Origin: Flectonema sp. DT1601
Taxonomy: Eukaryota > Euglenozoa > Diplonemea > Diplonemida > Diplonemidae
NCBI GenBank assembly: GCA_964019425.1
Contig: OZ025810.1
Span: 558,001-622,000 of the forward strand
DNA length: 64,000 nt
Reading direction: 5' to 3'
Below are positions 9,196 through 20,447 of the stretch, piece by piece. Each line of letters opens with the position of its first letter. Within the stretch, counting starts at the first letter, position 1. The notes below the pieces were generated by a model. That model was given only the letters and a program-made list of their open reading frames with translations, was not told where the DNA came from and did no database searches. The position numbers were made by a program, and so were the translations under genes.

Positions 9196-11019
9196 TCAGC
9201 AGAGGCCAGTGTATTTATTTTTGAGAAGTTGAACTCCCCAATCAGTCGCGTTTTGTTCAGTGAAATCAGTGAAATTCACAAAAGACGGACCACAATAAGA
9301 ATTTCCAGTTATGTTGGTATGCCATGGAAGACACGGATGAGGTGCGTTAATTAACTCTGGAAACTCAACACTCCAAGGTGGATTTGTGTAATTCATGACG
9401 TCAAGTTGCTTCCAAAAAACTCCATTTGGAGGATCGCAATCTTTACCCGATGTCAACCCCCTCGCATCAAGATGAACAGATGTGTTGCAATTTATAAATT
9501 CATTTCCTTCGACTATGGTATGACGAGAACCTCCAAGAAAACATGCAGAATGACAATTTTTAAAAGTATTATTCACGATATAGGAATCACCAAACATGTC
9601 ATCGTGATAGAGGCCCATGGAACAAATGTATCCCAGGCTGACTGGAACTCGAGTAAAAATATCAACAAATAAATTTCCAACAAACGAATTTGAACGAGCA
9701 ACCCATGTTCTACCAGCATACCATGCTCCAGAATCGGTACATTCATATGTCAGGTTATAGAATACATTGTTTTCCCAATGTGTTTTTATGGCTAAACCTA
9801 AGGCTCCAGCATGGGGAGATGACCCGATGTGATTTGAAGAAAAAACATGACCGACACCATTAAATGAAATACCAGGATTATAAGTTCTCTTCCATTTTGA
9901 AAATTGATGAATTCTATTTCGAGAAACAATCGCATTGCTTGACTGTAGAGTGAAAACATCACCTCCGAAAACTTGAATACCGGAGCATCCAGTTTCAGAT
10001 ATTGTATTATCAGTTATCAACGTGTTGTATCCTTCAGAGTTAATTAGCATATTACCCGCTCCAATCAGAGTGCAATTATGAACTGTAAGAGTTCCGTTAA
10101 CCGATTTTATTGCAGTCGATTGAAAGAATCCAACATGCATGTTAGAAAGACTGCATTTTTGATATTCGACGTCAATTCCAATCTCTGCTTTTGAAATTAT
10201 AACGTCATCAGAACGTAAAAGATCTTTTGATTTTCTATTTGGTAGTATTGAGAGTATTTGATTAGCGTCAGTGGTTGATATAAAATATTCGTTGGGTGTG
10301 TCTAAGTTTAATTCAGAGTTTATGACTCTCCATCTACCGTTTTTTTGAACTCCGTACTCAAACGGAGTGGCTGATGTATTAACACGGATCCAACGATGCT
10401 CAAGATTAATCTCAATTGGTTTGACGTAGTTGTCAGCCCAGTCTTGAAACCAATATCCATGCATCCATATCGAATTGATGTTTTTTGACCATTTTACAGC
10501 CTCCGAATCAAGAGTCTCTGAATACCAGAATACCCCTTCAGAGTTGTTGGCCTCGAGTACGTAATTCCAGTCAATGATGTCCAGCTCTCCTAATTTCGAT
10601 ATTTTTGGATACCCTGCTAAGAACATTCTCTTATCGTTGAAATATGCCTCAGCTTTCATGTTGTTACAACTCTCATCTCGTTGATTATTTATCTGTTTCA
10701 GATCAATTGAAAATGATGTGATATCAGCGTTGTATCTACCGAGAGTGTGTTCATCTTTTTTAAAATAATCAAATGGAATCTTTACTCCGCCTTGCAAAGA
10801 ACCACCGCTGATGCTCAATTCAGGAGTCCATGACCTCACGTGTATCGAATGGGTGATATAATGAGTGCCTTCTAATACAACGTGGACGGAATCATTCCCT
10901 CCACCGTAAATTCCAGATTCATATCCAACAATAAAGTCTTTAAATGTATTGTCTCGCAGAGTAATCGATGTATGAGTTGAAAACGTTATTAACACCACAC
11001 AGGTAACAAACGATATCAT
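9196..11019 (-). CDS. Secreted right-handed beta-helix protein
   Basis: 607 residues. It begins MISFVTCVVLITFSTHTS, a signal peptide. The middle and C-terminal regions contain repeating short strands with Asn ladders (GTLTVHNCTLIGAGNM, TLITDNTISETGCSGI, NAIVSRNRIHQF, SYIVNNTFKNC, HTIVEGNEFINC), typical of right-handed parallel beta-helices in pectate-lyase-like and carbohydrate-modifying enzymes. Many N-x-S/T sites fit secretion. I cannot name a catalytic site, so substrate is unknown; a polysaccharide-active enzyme or adhesin is plausible. The start was placed after the T-run rather than at the upstream in-frame codon, since that extension is only homopolymer translation. Confidence 0.75.
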   Translation of the reverse strand: MISFVTCVVLITFSTHTSITLRDNTFKDFIVGYESGIYGGGNDSVHVVLEGTHYITHSIHVRSWTPELSISGGSLQGGVKIPFDYFKKDEHTLGRYNADITSFSIDLKQINNQRDESCNNMKAEAYFNDKRMFLAGYPKISKLGELDIIDWNYVLEANNSEGVFWYSETLDSEAVKWSKNINSIWMHGYWFQDWADNYVKPIEINLEHRWIRVNTSATPFEYGVQKNGRWRVINSELNLDTPNEYFISTTDANQILSILPNRKSKDLLRSDDVIISKAEIGIDVEYQKCSLSNMHVGFFQSTAIKSVNGTLTVHNCTLIGAGNMLINSEGYNTLITDNTISETGCSGIQVFGGDVFTLQSSNAIVSRNRIHQFSKWKRTYNPGISFNGVGHVFSSNHIGSSPHAGALGLAIKTHWENNVFYNLTYECTDSGAWYAGRTWVARSNSFVGNLFVDIFTRVPVSLGYICSMGLYHDDMFGDSYIVNNTFKNCHSACFLGGSRHTIVEGNEFINCNTSVHLDARGLTSGKDCDPPNGVFWKQLDVMNYTNPPWSVEFPELINAPHPCLPWHTNITGNSYCGPSFVNFTDFTEQNATDWGVQLLKNKYTGLC

Positions 11020-11475
11020 TTTTTTTTTTTTTTTTTTTTTGACTCTAAAGAAAAAATTGATAATACCAAAACGTAAACAACTTCTCAAAATAATAAAACA
11101 TTTTTCAAAAAAAAAAAAAAAAAAGTACAACAAGGAGTTAGTAAGGAATTGCACTAATCTTTGAAAACATATAAATGCGAATGAAGAACAAGCTTTGTAA
11201 GAGCAACGTCAGATGGCAATATAAAAAGTGACGCATTAGATAATGTGTTGCTTGTCCTCAATGAGGAGGAGAGCAGGAGTGTAGTGTTCGAGTCTGTTTG
11301 AATGCATGCATGACTCAGGTTTTAAAAAAAATTATATAAAAAAAAAAAAAGAAATGAACCAGCGCATTGGGATAGCCACGCTAATGTTCATTGGCGAGTA
11401 ATAACAATTCTGTCGAGGTGGAGACACCAATCGAAGTGGGGGCAAAATGAACATCTTCTACATGCCCCGACTATC
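11020..11475. other. Intergenic, with a possible 58-nt terminal exon
   Basis: Mostly non-coding. On the minus strand, TTCAAACAG is followed at 11293-11236 by an 18-codon open segment (LEHYTPALLLIEDKQHII) and a stop. Its phase fits a donor at 12119 in the next gene upstream, which would place eIF5A inside an intron. A closer competing acceptor exists, so this is unproven. Confidence 0.35.
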
Positions 11476-11958
11476 TTAGTATCGTTTTGGTACCGTAGAC
11501 TCTCGTATCTGAACTACTCCTTCTTTGTTCATGGCTCCAATAACGCTGATGATGAACTCTTTCTCAGTCATGTCGAATAGTTTTCGGATTTGACGGCTGA
11601 GGTTCTCATCATTCTTCGGAAGCATCAGATCTTCACGAATCTCACCATCCATCTCCTGAAGAGTTAAATAATCGCCATCGATATCAATCAGAATATAGTC
11701 TTGACGAGTTACAACTGGTGATTCCATATTATGTGATGTTGGACAACATTCTTCAACCTTCTTACCAGTGAAGATATCTTCTCCTGTGATGTGTGCCTTA
11801 GCATGTCCGTGTTTACCGTTCTTTGACGTATCAATAGATAGTATCTTAACAGGGTGATCATTAATGATGCAATGCATTCCTTTTCTAAGTGATCCACATT
11901 GAATAGGGAAAGTCTTGCTTCCTGAAATGCAGCAATCAAACTCATTGTCAGATGACAT
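11476..11958 (-). CDS. eIF5A: Translation factor eIF5A
   Basis: 160 residues, intronless. It contains SKNGKHGHAKAH at about residues 45-56, the hypusination loop of eIF5A, in which the central Lys is modified to hypusine. The C-terminal OB-fold region follows (DGEIREDLMLPK, EKEFIISVIGAM). It promotes peptide-bond formation at difficult motifs and termination in the cytoplasm. The start MSSDNEFDC matches family length; the frame upstream is only T-rich leader. It may be nested in an intron of the adjacent upstream gene, which is a weaker case than PDI in UPF1. Confidence 0.93.
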   Translation of the reverse strand: MSSDNEFDCCISGSKTFPIQCGSLRKGMHCIINDHPVKILSIDTSKNGKHGHAKAHITGEDIFTGKKVEECCPTSHNMESPVVTRQDYILIDIDGDYLTLQEMDGEIREDLMLPKNDENLSRQIRKLFDMTEKEFIISVIGAMNKEGVVQIRESTVPKRY

Positions 11959-12115
11959 GGTTGTCTTGTGTATTGTGACAAGTCTTTTTTGAATGAAAAA
12001 AAATAATAATAATATAAACAACAGACAAAAAAAGAACTATTTTTTTTTTTTTCAAATCTTCCAATATAATAACTCTAAAATAAATAGTAAAAAAACAAAA
12101 AAAAAAAACGATAAC

Positions 12116-12868
12116 CTACCCCGAAGCACTCTGGTCCATTCTACTACAAACATCAAACGCCCAGTTGAACACGTGAGATCGACGAACAGAAAAGGTTTGT
12201 CTCACTGAATAAGGTGATTTATCTATTAGCAAATCAGTTTCAGTCTTGAAACATGACATTTGAAAATTAGTTATAAAGAAAGAATCGTATTCTATGATCC
12301 CAATTGATTGACGTGATGAACTGGGTAGAAGAGTTTTCGTGTTTGCGACAGAAGATATCGACTTTGAAATCGACTGAATTCCTTCAAAAGAACCAACTTT
12401 CTGAGCTCTACAGAAATTCTCAAGCACCATTACAATATGTTGATATGTTTTACTTGCCTTTATTGTTTCTAATAATGATTTGAAACTTGATAATCGCACG
12501 GCAAGCTGTTCCCAACCAGCAACCGTCGAACCTTCATCAAGAGAACAAAAACACAACTGACATCCCTCAATGATATATTCAACACATTTATGAAGAGAGG
12601 TTGACGCAATCAGTGCCGCTTTGTTAAACAAAAACAATCCACAGGTTTGTAGTAAGTCATAGTTTGATTTATTTGATTGGTTTAGTGATAAGGGTTGTCC
12701 CCATTTTATTAAAAGGGACTCGTCTTCCGATGATAAGATATCCTCTAATTCGGAATCTGTTTTCTTGTCCCACGAGCAACTTAAGAATGCCAATCGCCTA
12801 CCGACTTCCCACAATTTATCAAGTTTGTTTTCCTCACAGAATTTTACATATTTATTATTGTTGTTCAT
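12116..12868 (-). CDS. Unknown protein, possibly with a further 3' exon
   Basis: The open frame encodes 250 residues with helical character and no recognised domain (LLIKWGQPL, ENFCRAQKVGS, RRSHVFNWAFDVCSRMD). A stop precedes the ATG in frame, and TTTACAG lies 42 nt upstream, so the start is sound. The frame ends in TAG that is part of GTAGGT, a plausible donor at 12119. If used, the transcript could join an acceptor near 12076 (TATTTTAG; 11 more codons, then a stop in a poly-A run) or one at 11294 (18 more codons), both in the right phase. The latter would enclose eIF5A. If neither is used, the protein simply stops at 12116. A short out-of-frame upstream ATG lies in the leader. Confidence 0.6.
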   Translation of the reverse strand: MNNNNKYVKFCEENKLDKLWEVGRRLAFLSCSWDKKTDSELEDILSSEDESLLIKWGQPLSLNQSNKSNYDLLQTCGLFLFNKAALIASTSLHKCVEYIIEGCQLCFCSLDEGSTVAGWEQLAVRLSSFKSLLETIKASKTYQHIVMVLENFCRAQKVGSFEGIQSISKSISSVANTKTLLPSSSRQSIGIIEYDSFFITNFQMSCFKTETDLLIDKSPYSVRQTFSVRRSHVFNWAFDVCSRMDQSASG

Positions 12869-13019
12869 TCCAAAATCGATTCATATTTCTTTTTTATACC
12901 TGTAAATAAAAAATTATATTAGAAGAGTTTATACACCAAATCAACAAAACCGACAAAACCGTAAAAAAAAATTTTTAAAAAAAAAAAAAAAAAAAAAGTG
13001 TAAAGAGAGAAAAGTACAG

Positions 13020-15423
13020 CTATCGTCCTAACAGAGACACTGCAGAGACGATAATCGTATTTCCACTTGGTTGATGATCCTTAACATCAAATAAATGTAT
13101 AAATCCACTACTTTGTAGTAGCTCAATAAACGGTAGCAATCCAATAGTCGTACAAGGCGTGGCTATCTTCATAATTAGAAGCGATGGAGGACAACTCGAC
13201 AACACTAAAACAGCCCTCTTTAAGATGAGTGGTATGTGTCTTGGAAGTGGATTGTTACTAATTATGATATTCACAGGTACGTTATAGTCATTATAGAATA
13301 ATTTACAGTGGTCAGCACAGCGGTCTGCGCGAGCCTTGAGACTTGTCGGAATTTCTTGACTACGTTGATCCCACCAGGAAAGTGAGAATTTCAATTTTGA
13401 GACTTGGCTGTCGCATTTTATCGACATACTTTTGATGAAGTTTTTCGGCATGAAATCATCAGCAAGCCTTCTTTCTGTTTGAAAATCACATTCTTCGGCG
13501 GCAATAACTCTTGGAGTGTATCCACCAAGTGGAGCATACGGTTGTTCCCTAGCGTGTGCGACTGCCCTCCTTGCTCTATGAGGCTGTTTCTTTACACGAT
13601 AACGTTTTATGTAAGGGATCTTAGGAGACCTCTTCACCATTGGACTTCTCTTTTTCCCAGGTCTCGATCCAACAAATGTAATGTCACTATCATCACAGCT
13701 ACTTACAGCAGTGTATCCATCAGTAGTTGAATTCTTGTTTGTTACTTCCATCAAATCAGTTTCAGTATCCTCATTCTCAACTTCATTTCCAACTGATATT
13801 TCTTCAGTGATATTGTTATTACAAGTTACGTGATAATACAGTAATGCGGAAGCTGCTTTATATCCTAACAGCACATCAATAAAGGACAATTGCTCATATG
13901 AGATTGTCTTATTCTCACTGTCAAGAAGGATCTGACTCAACAGGTATGAAGGCGATAACAAAGTTGGAAACACTGAACGAGGAAGGTTTGTGTTTATTCC
14001 ATTCCAGTGAGAGTCTGGGATCATTACTTCAAGGTTTGGTTTGTTATGTTTTTTCACTAAGTCTTTATAGACCCCAAGACACTGATCATCACCAAGATGA
14101 TATCTGTAATAAAAAACACATGACAGCCTCGACCAATTATCTGAATCAGGTAACTCTGGTTCAGTGTTGCAATGTTTTTGATGAGTGTCAAATACAACCA
14201 CGTCACCTGGTTGGATATCTAAGCAAAATCCATGTTCTGGAAAACCCAAATGACAACCCTTAAATGTTCCTTGTATAACAGCGAGAACTCCCATACCGTC
14301 ATCGTAGTCACCTTTATCAGTGTGTGTTGAGGTTCGAAAAGTATCATTCACGGTTATCGTTGAAAACGCACTCTCATGCAATCGGACAATATCTGGTACT
14401 GCTCTGTGCTGAGAGATGTATTTCTTGGGATCGCAGCTTTTAAAAGCGAAATCGACCGATTCGATCAGCTCGTTTAATTCAGAGAACTCATCAACGTACA
14501 TACGAGTGAAGGCTGTCTTTCTACACTTGTTTTCAAATGGTGTCTTCAGGTAATCATAGTATCCAAGAATGCCTGTTGGTTGGTTTTGTTTTGAATTTTT
14601 AAAGAATGGGGGAAAAAAAAAAAACATATAAAAATAATATTATCAAACCTGACAAGGGAGGAACACCATTATTCAAAGCCTGTCTGCTATTCCAGACGGA
14701 TACGGACTTCGAGAGGATGGGAATACTGCTGTTGATTGCGGATTGAGGAATCGCATTCTTACGAAGTGATGCGATCAGATTCCCACGCGCATCAAATATA
14801 TCTTTTGATGTTCTAATAATTGCATGATAGAATGACCCATCTATCATTATACCATTCGGGATTGATGGTCTGACAGGACAGAATGGAACCTTTTTAATGA
14901 TAACTTTTCGTTTTCTTGAACCGTCTGAGCCGCTCTCACTCGAATCTGGTGATTGACATCGAGTGCTAGTGGGAGTACCTTTAGGTACTACTCGTAGCTT
15001 TAGAGCTCTTTTTTTGAATCGTTTTCTACGACATGTTACTTCAGAGTCAGAACCACTCTCTCTTGATGAGTAGGAACAGTTTGATTCAATTGATGGTTGT
15101 CGATAAGGAATGGGGTGCGCGGCAGTCTTTTTATTGACAACCTCCTCCTCCTCCTCTTCAGTGGACTGTTGAAAACTATGCCAAGGTACAACTTCCAATT
15201 CCTCTTCCCAATTCGGAATTTCATCAGTTTTTATTTTGGTTATATCATTATCACTGTCCGTACCAAAACTTCCCTCTGATGAGCTGTCTGACCCTCCACA
15301 GATGTTTTGTTTATTTCTAATTTCAGGTGACTCGTCACTACTGACAAGTGGCTGATTAATTCCAATAAACCGACTCGGTTGGAATTCTAAAGCATCGCTA
15401 CTTCCATCACTGTTATCAGACAT
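13020..15423 (-). CDS. TET/JBP-family 2-oxoglutarate/Fe(II) dioxygenase
   Basis: Two exons, 15423-14649 and 14572-13020, joined in phase 1 across a 76-nt intron, give 775 residues. The first 250 residues are acidic, Ser-rich and basic-patched (EEEEEEV, CRRKRFKKRALK), suggesting a nuclear protein. The dioxygenase follows: GILGYYDYLKTPFENKCRKT, then the Fe-binding STHTDKGDYDD (H-x-D), then IQPGDVVVFDTHQKHCN with the distal His, then RLSCVFYYR with a likely 2OG-binding Arg. This order matches the TET/JBP family, which oxidises thymine (base J precursor) or 5-methylcytosine in DNA. The C-terminal part (residues 470-775) includes a Lys/Arg-rich linker and an unassigned domain. Which base it modifies is not evident. 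Confidence 0.75.
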
Positions 15424-15875
15424 TAAGTAGATAGCATGCTTTATTAAGGTTGGTTGAGACTCTTAGAAAGAATAAAATAAAATAAACTGACACAGAAAAT
15501 TAAGTTATTCCTTATGCATTAATCTTGAGTGCTCAAGTTTGTAGTTTTAAATCGCTTCGCTTAGAAAAAACAGGGAAAGGATTTTTTTTTTCAGATTATT
15601 TTAAAAAAAAGAGAGAACAAAGTAGAATCCACGGTGAGATATAATTTCTACTCTTTTTTTAAAGTTTCTGATGACCAACTACTAATGGAGGAGAAGTCGA
15701 ATTCCAAAAGTAATTCATCAGAGAAAAACATCATTCGATTTAAGTAGCAACAACATAAAAAGGCAATTACAATACCCTTGTATGATTAGTACTATTCAAC
15801 AGTGTCGGTAGAATCAATAGATCTACTTATTATAACCATCGTGTGATTACTTTGAGTAAAACTGATGGTCTGGGA
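15424..15875. other. Intergenic, SET gene to TET/JBP gene
   Basis: No coding or RNA gene recognised. Contains short A/T homopolymers. TTTCTAAG about 40 nt before the TET/JBP ATG is a possible acceptor. Confidence 0.45.
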
Positions 15876-17748
15876 CTATGACAGAGCAGCCTTTGTAACG
15901 TATTCTAAAACTTCGACCATAGAGACCAGTGTGCAGACAGGAAGAATGCCTTGAAGTTCTTCAAAGAAATCTTTCGGTTTTGTCGTTGGGTCAGATAACA
16001 TGATTCTGACGTAGTCTGTGGCTTTGATTAAGAATTTTAATATTTGTTTTTCTTGAAGGGTTCCTTGGCTGACTGTTTTTCTCTTACTGAATCCAGGACG
16101 GGAAATGATCTCACGGTCTTCCTCAAGGGTGGATGAAAAGGTATCGAGTTTCTTTTCCGCAAGCCGACGTGATCTCAACATAGTCATCACCCATTGTGTA
16201 AATATAGTCTCCTCTGGGAGACGTTCTGCAGTGTCGCTGTAAAGTTTGCTGATCTGTTTTTTTTTTTTTTTTCTTTTTTTTTAATCTAAAGGTGGTTAAA
16301 ATTAATTGAAATATTACACACCCAAGAATTCAAATTCTCGTAGCTTATGTCAGTTAATTTGTCACCGCCATCAGCAGCAGAATTCCATCCAACTTCAACA
16401 TATTCACCGTTGCATTCCTGCCTTCCGATGAATGACTCACTGTCAACGAAACCATACCATAATAAGAATCTTTTCACTGCATGTCTTCCGTAGGATATTG
16501 ACAAAGGTTTACCATCTCTGTAATGTTCTGTAGCGCGTAATTTAAAATCTCTGGTTTTCGTATCGAAGGACCATTTTGCTGACTCACTGCTGCTTGCGTG
16601 ATTGATGAGGTCTCCGACTGGTACCTGTTTTGGGGTTTTTTTTTTTTTTTAAATTGATGGTTGGGGGGAAAAAGGGGAAAGAAAAAAAAGAAAGAAAGAA
16701 AAAAACATACCAACGCTCTCAAATTCCCGTTATTAAAGTTCCGAGACATTACTATTGTTCTGGCCCAAGCCCAGGTTGAGAATGTCCAATTTGAGGCGGG
16801 TTCACCGACGCATTCCTTCATTTTCTGATAGCTATCAAACCAGGTGTCTTTTAGTAGCGATTTTCGTCGACGGAGAAAATGAGAACCAGAAAACATTTTA
16901 AGTTCTTCTTCAGACCAATGAAGTGCGTGACTCGAATAGTCTGGCGGCAGTATATCATAGTATTCATGAAACTGTGACGACGCATTGTTCATTATGTCAT
17001 TCATAACAAAGTAAACAAGATTCTCTTGAGGTGATCCCGCTACTGTATGGCATCTCCTTCCTGCTGTAGTCCACATTACGTAATTGCTGTATATTATTAA
17101 ATATGAGGGTATTCTCATTAGGAGATCTCCCTTTTTTAAACCACCATCCCCTACGCTTCCACGGATTCCGTTTACCTCTTTTATTTTAGTGTTGACCGTA
17201 CTACCTCCGTCAGTAATCCATTGTTGGATTCCTTTTAACGTATGTTTGAGTGGTGTGATTGCTTTTGGTTTTTTTACATCACCAATTTGGTAGGATGCAT
17301 AATCTAATTCGTCGGATTGTTTTATTCCCCAGGAGTCGATTAGTTTTCGATGAATTGCTTGTCCATATTTCAGTTTTGGATCCCACTTCGCAAGCTGCGA
17401 AGCTGTTATTGATATTGCCGTGCTTTCGGGTTCTTGTTTTGAATCCATCAGGCTGTTTGTGTTAATCGATGAGTCGTCTTCAGTACTTTTATCATTTTGT
17501 TCTGAATGATGATTTTCTTGTAGTAGATTTTCATTATTTTCGTGGATTGGATGTTCTTTTGTTTTGAACCCTAACTCACGAACGATAAATTCATTTGGTT
17601 TAGTAGTTTTACTTACCTCAGTCGGTTTTATATGTGACTCTGATCCGAAACTTCCAAAACTATAGTGCAGTCCGACAAACGATCCAAGTATAGCCAGTAA
17701 AAAGAACCACTGGATGGATCTTTTCTTACTATCTCTTTGTAGTGGCAT
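15876..17748 (-). CDS. Membrane-anchored SET-domain protein (SETD3/LSMT-like)
   Basis: Three exons, 17748-16711, 16624-16322 and 16253-15876, all in phase 0, give 572 residues. Residues 13-33 (WFFLLAILGSFVGLHYSF) form a single N-terminal membrane anchor. After a polar linker the SET domain follows: GGLKKGDLLMRIP, WARTIVMSRNF, VPVGDLINHA (the conserved P-x-x-D-x-x-N-H), and SISYGRHAVKRFLLWYGF, where the conserved Tyr and loop sit. A helical C-terminal domain matches the substrate-binding domain of Rubisco-LSMT/SETD3-type methyltransferases. It probably methylates Lys or His in a protein substrate, with the catalytic part on the lumenal or outer side if the anchor is type II. Introns are 86 and 68 nt. 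The open frame past 16711 is intron read-through. Confidence 0.78.
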
Positions 17749-18074
17749 CTTGTTAAATACCCTTGTGACAATTAATTAAAATAAAAATTAAGTTAAAATA
17801 CTGTTGATCATCACGCTACGCTACTACTAATTATAACATAATAACTGGGTACATCTCTACAAGCAGTAATAAAGGAGGAGGGGTTAAGGAAGGCGACAAT
17901 ACTACAAAAAAGAAAAAAAACACATGGTACAAGATTTCTTTTCAAAAAAAAAACGTTACTAATGAAGGGCAGGATACCCTCACAGAACGAAGGAGAAATG
18001 AATTCATTCCATTTTCGCTTTTTTTTTTTTTTTTTTTTTTTGCAGGAGACATGACGAAATAAAGAAATCCAATA

Positions 18075-18110
<36 letters not shown>

Positions 18111-18241
18111 AAAGGAAAGAAAAGAAAAGAAAAGAAAAAAAGTCAATTCACTGAAAATAATAAAACAAAATACATGACAACTACAAATAGAAAGGGATCT
18201 GAGGGAGGCTTTTTTGGCACAAATACAAGAAGGCGTCCCGA
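17749..18241. other. Intergenic, homopolymer rich
   Basis: No gene supported. It has long A- and T-runs (18020-18041, 18076-18108), source of spurious Phe/Lys-rich frames. Confidence 0.5.
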
Positions 18242-20185
18242 TTAGTCAACAAGAGATTCCTTCCAACCTTCAAGGACCCCTTTGAACTCTTCATGAAGCT
18301 TATTAAGAAATGGTGATGGAGCTGGTGGTGATTTTGTTGGAGTTGGAACATCTTGTTTTGGATCTGAATCATAAAACTGAACTCTCGGAGGAGGAATAAC
18401 AGAAGGCTGAATATCAATCTCTGGAGACTGCACAGGAAGAGGTGTTTGAGGGATTAACGCTACTGGTGAAGCAGAACGAGACCGACGTACCTTCCTTGCA
18501 GCTTCTTGGTCAGCTGCATGATCTTCTTCTAATTTTCTTATAAAACTCGCAGTCTCTGATTCAATCGCTAAATGAACTTCACTCTGAGGTACTTTAACTC
18601 TTCCTTCACTGTGTGATCTCCTACTTGGAGGTCCTTTTATACTTCCTAACTTTGAATATTGAGATTGTGAGAATATCGAATTACTTCTCTCAGATATCGT
18701 TGGATGAAATGTGCAATCGCGTAGCTCTTTAAGTCGGATGTCCCTTTCGAGATCTCGTTTGCGACTTTGTTTCTCATAATGATCACGAGCTTGTCTGGCC
18801 ATGAATGATGAATGCTTTTCGCGAAGTACTTTAGAATTCTCTGGAGTCCTTCTGCGTTGCGCACTTTGATACGGCGGAGGAGTAGTTGCTCCTTCAGATC
18901 TCTCCATACTTTTTGAAGGACTTCGCGTTCCCCAACTCATCAGCGAAGAAGTCATTTGATACAGAGGTGGTCTAGGACCACATTTTTCAAGCTGTTTTTT
19001 TTTTTTTTTTTTTCCATTCGATGATTACCAACCCCTGTTAGACACCTCAATAAGGAAAAGTGAAGCTGTTTTTATGTTCGAACTAAATAAATAAAACAAA
19101 AAAAAAAAAAAACATACAATTAATGCTGAGGTTGGATTAATTTGAGGTGTAAACGAATAGGTTTGTTCCCGAGGAGCTGAAACTGATCGAGCGCGAGAAG
19201 GTTTGTTGTGAAGATGTTGCATAAGCTCATCAAAACCACGTTTTTTGCAAAATTGTTGGGAAGACGTTAGAGAAGGCGTATCATCTTCTTGATGAATTGA
19301 AGAGAAAACTCCACTGTTCCGAAGACGAGCATTCTCATAGTGGACTTCTGCACGCGGTGATGACAAGACTTTTGGATGAAATCTTGGAGCACCTGTCTGA
19401 GGATCAATCATTGACTTATCATATTCCCAGGCTCTCAGCATTAGGAGGGATTCTTCTTTCTCAGCAGCCATTGCGTGAAGTCGATCATGTGCTGCCAGGT
19501 CTCTGACAATCATTTTCGAAGTTCTGTTTATTTGAGGTTCGAACGTCTCATCAATCTCAGGAGGCGCTCTATTCTTCGATCTGATGTAGTTTGAAAAACC
19601 AGTTTTCCATCCTTCAACAGGTCCGTGATAGTCTCCTCGTGCCTTCTTTCTGGAGATGATTCGCTTGCTCTGTTTGTCGACGAAGTCGGCTTTTTCACGT
19701 TTTGTTGCGAAGTAAGCCTTCGATTCGTCTTCCTTTCGTTTTAAATTAGCATTCACGTTAGTTAGCCACTTCTCTTGGTCATCGAGAAACTGCGGAAAGT
19801 CACGCCTTCCTGTGGCTAGGTCGTCTCGTGCTTTTTTACTCAGACGAGGTTTTGCAGTTCTTGCGGCTTCGAGTTCCTTCTCGTGTTGCATTTTGTGTCT
19901 TTTTTCGAGTCGTTTTTGGTGTTCATGGCTTTCGATAGCTTTTTGATATAAACGAAGACCAGCAGGTATCGTCTCATCAACGAACTCTCTGAACTCTCCA
20001 TCACCTGATGGTATGGAAGTTACTGAGGTACTAAAGCAAACCTTCCTCCCATCGTCATCAGCTCTCGTAGCTGATCGTTTGTCACCCTCTTCTTCTTCAT
20101 CATCATCCCCTCCAGCACTATTTACATATTCTGGTGGGGGTGGTTGTGGTGATGGTGACGGTGACGGTGAAGCCTCTGAGGGCAT
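18242..20185 (-). CDS. Probable flagellar/cytoskeletal protein with F-x-P-x-I repeats
   Basis: Two exons, 20185-19118 and 18991-18242, in phase 0, give 605 residues. The protein is charged and disordered, with repeated motifs FEPQIN, FHPKVL, FTPQINPTSA and FHPTISERSN spaced among basic coiled segments (EHQKRLEKRHKMQHEKELE). Such F-x-P-x-[IV] repeats are typical of many flagellum- and cytoskeleton-associated proteins in kinetoplastids and other protists; the exact role is unknown. The N-terminus is Pro/Ser-rich (SPSPSPSPQPPPP) and acidic. A strong acceptor (CCTTTTTTCAACAG) lies 13 nt before ATG 20185, which is why I reject the longer upstream frame. Confidence 0.65.
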
Positions 20186-20198
20186 CGTTGGCCCTGAC

Positions 20199-20215
20199 CT
20201 GTTGAAAAAAGGTAA
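20199..20215 (-). other. Splice acceptor 13 nt before the flagellar-type gene
   Basis: ACCTTTTTTCAACAG on the minus strand, directly before the short leader. It is one of the cleanest pyrimidine-AG sites upstream of a start codon here. Confidence 0.6.
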
Positions 20216-20447
20216 TCCAACAATCATAAAAAGTTACAAAAAAATAAAAAAAAAAGATTTATCATCTCCGCTGACTAATATCCGCATGAATGATACGAAC
20301 CTGACGAGAAAATAAAATGAGAAAATCTTTTTTTTTTCCGAATTCATGAAAACTAAGAATAACTAAAAAAAATACAACAAAAATGAAAAAATAATAAGAA
20401 ATCTACGTAAGTATTAATAACTTGTACAGCTCTACGACTATTGGAGT

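Noticed and set aside
11020-11154. Longer N-terminus for the beta-helix protein
   Set aside because: The extension is Phe/Lys translation of homopolymers; the downstream Met begins a proper signal peptide.
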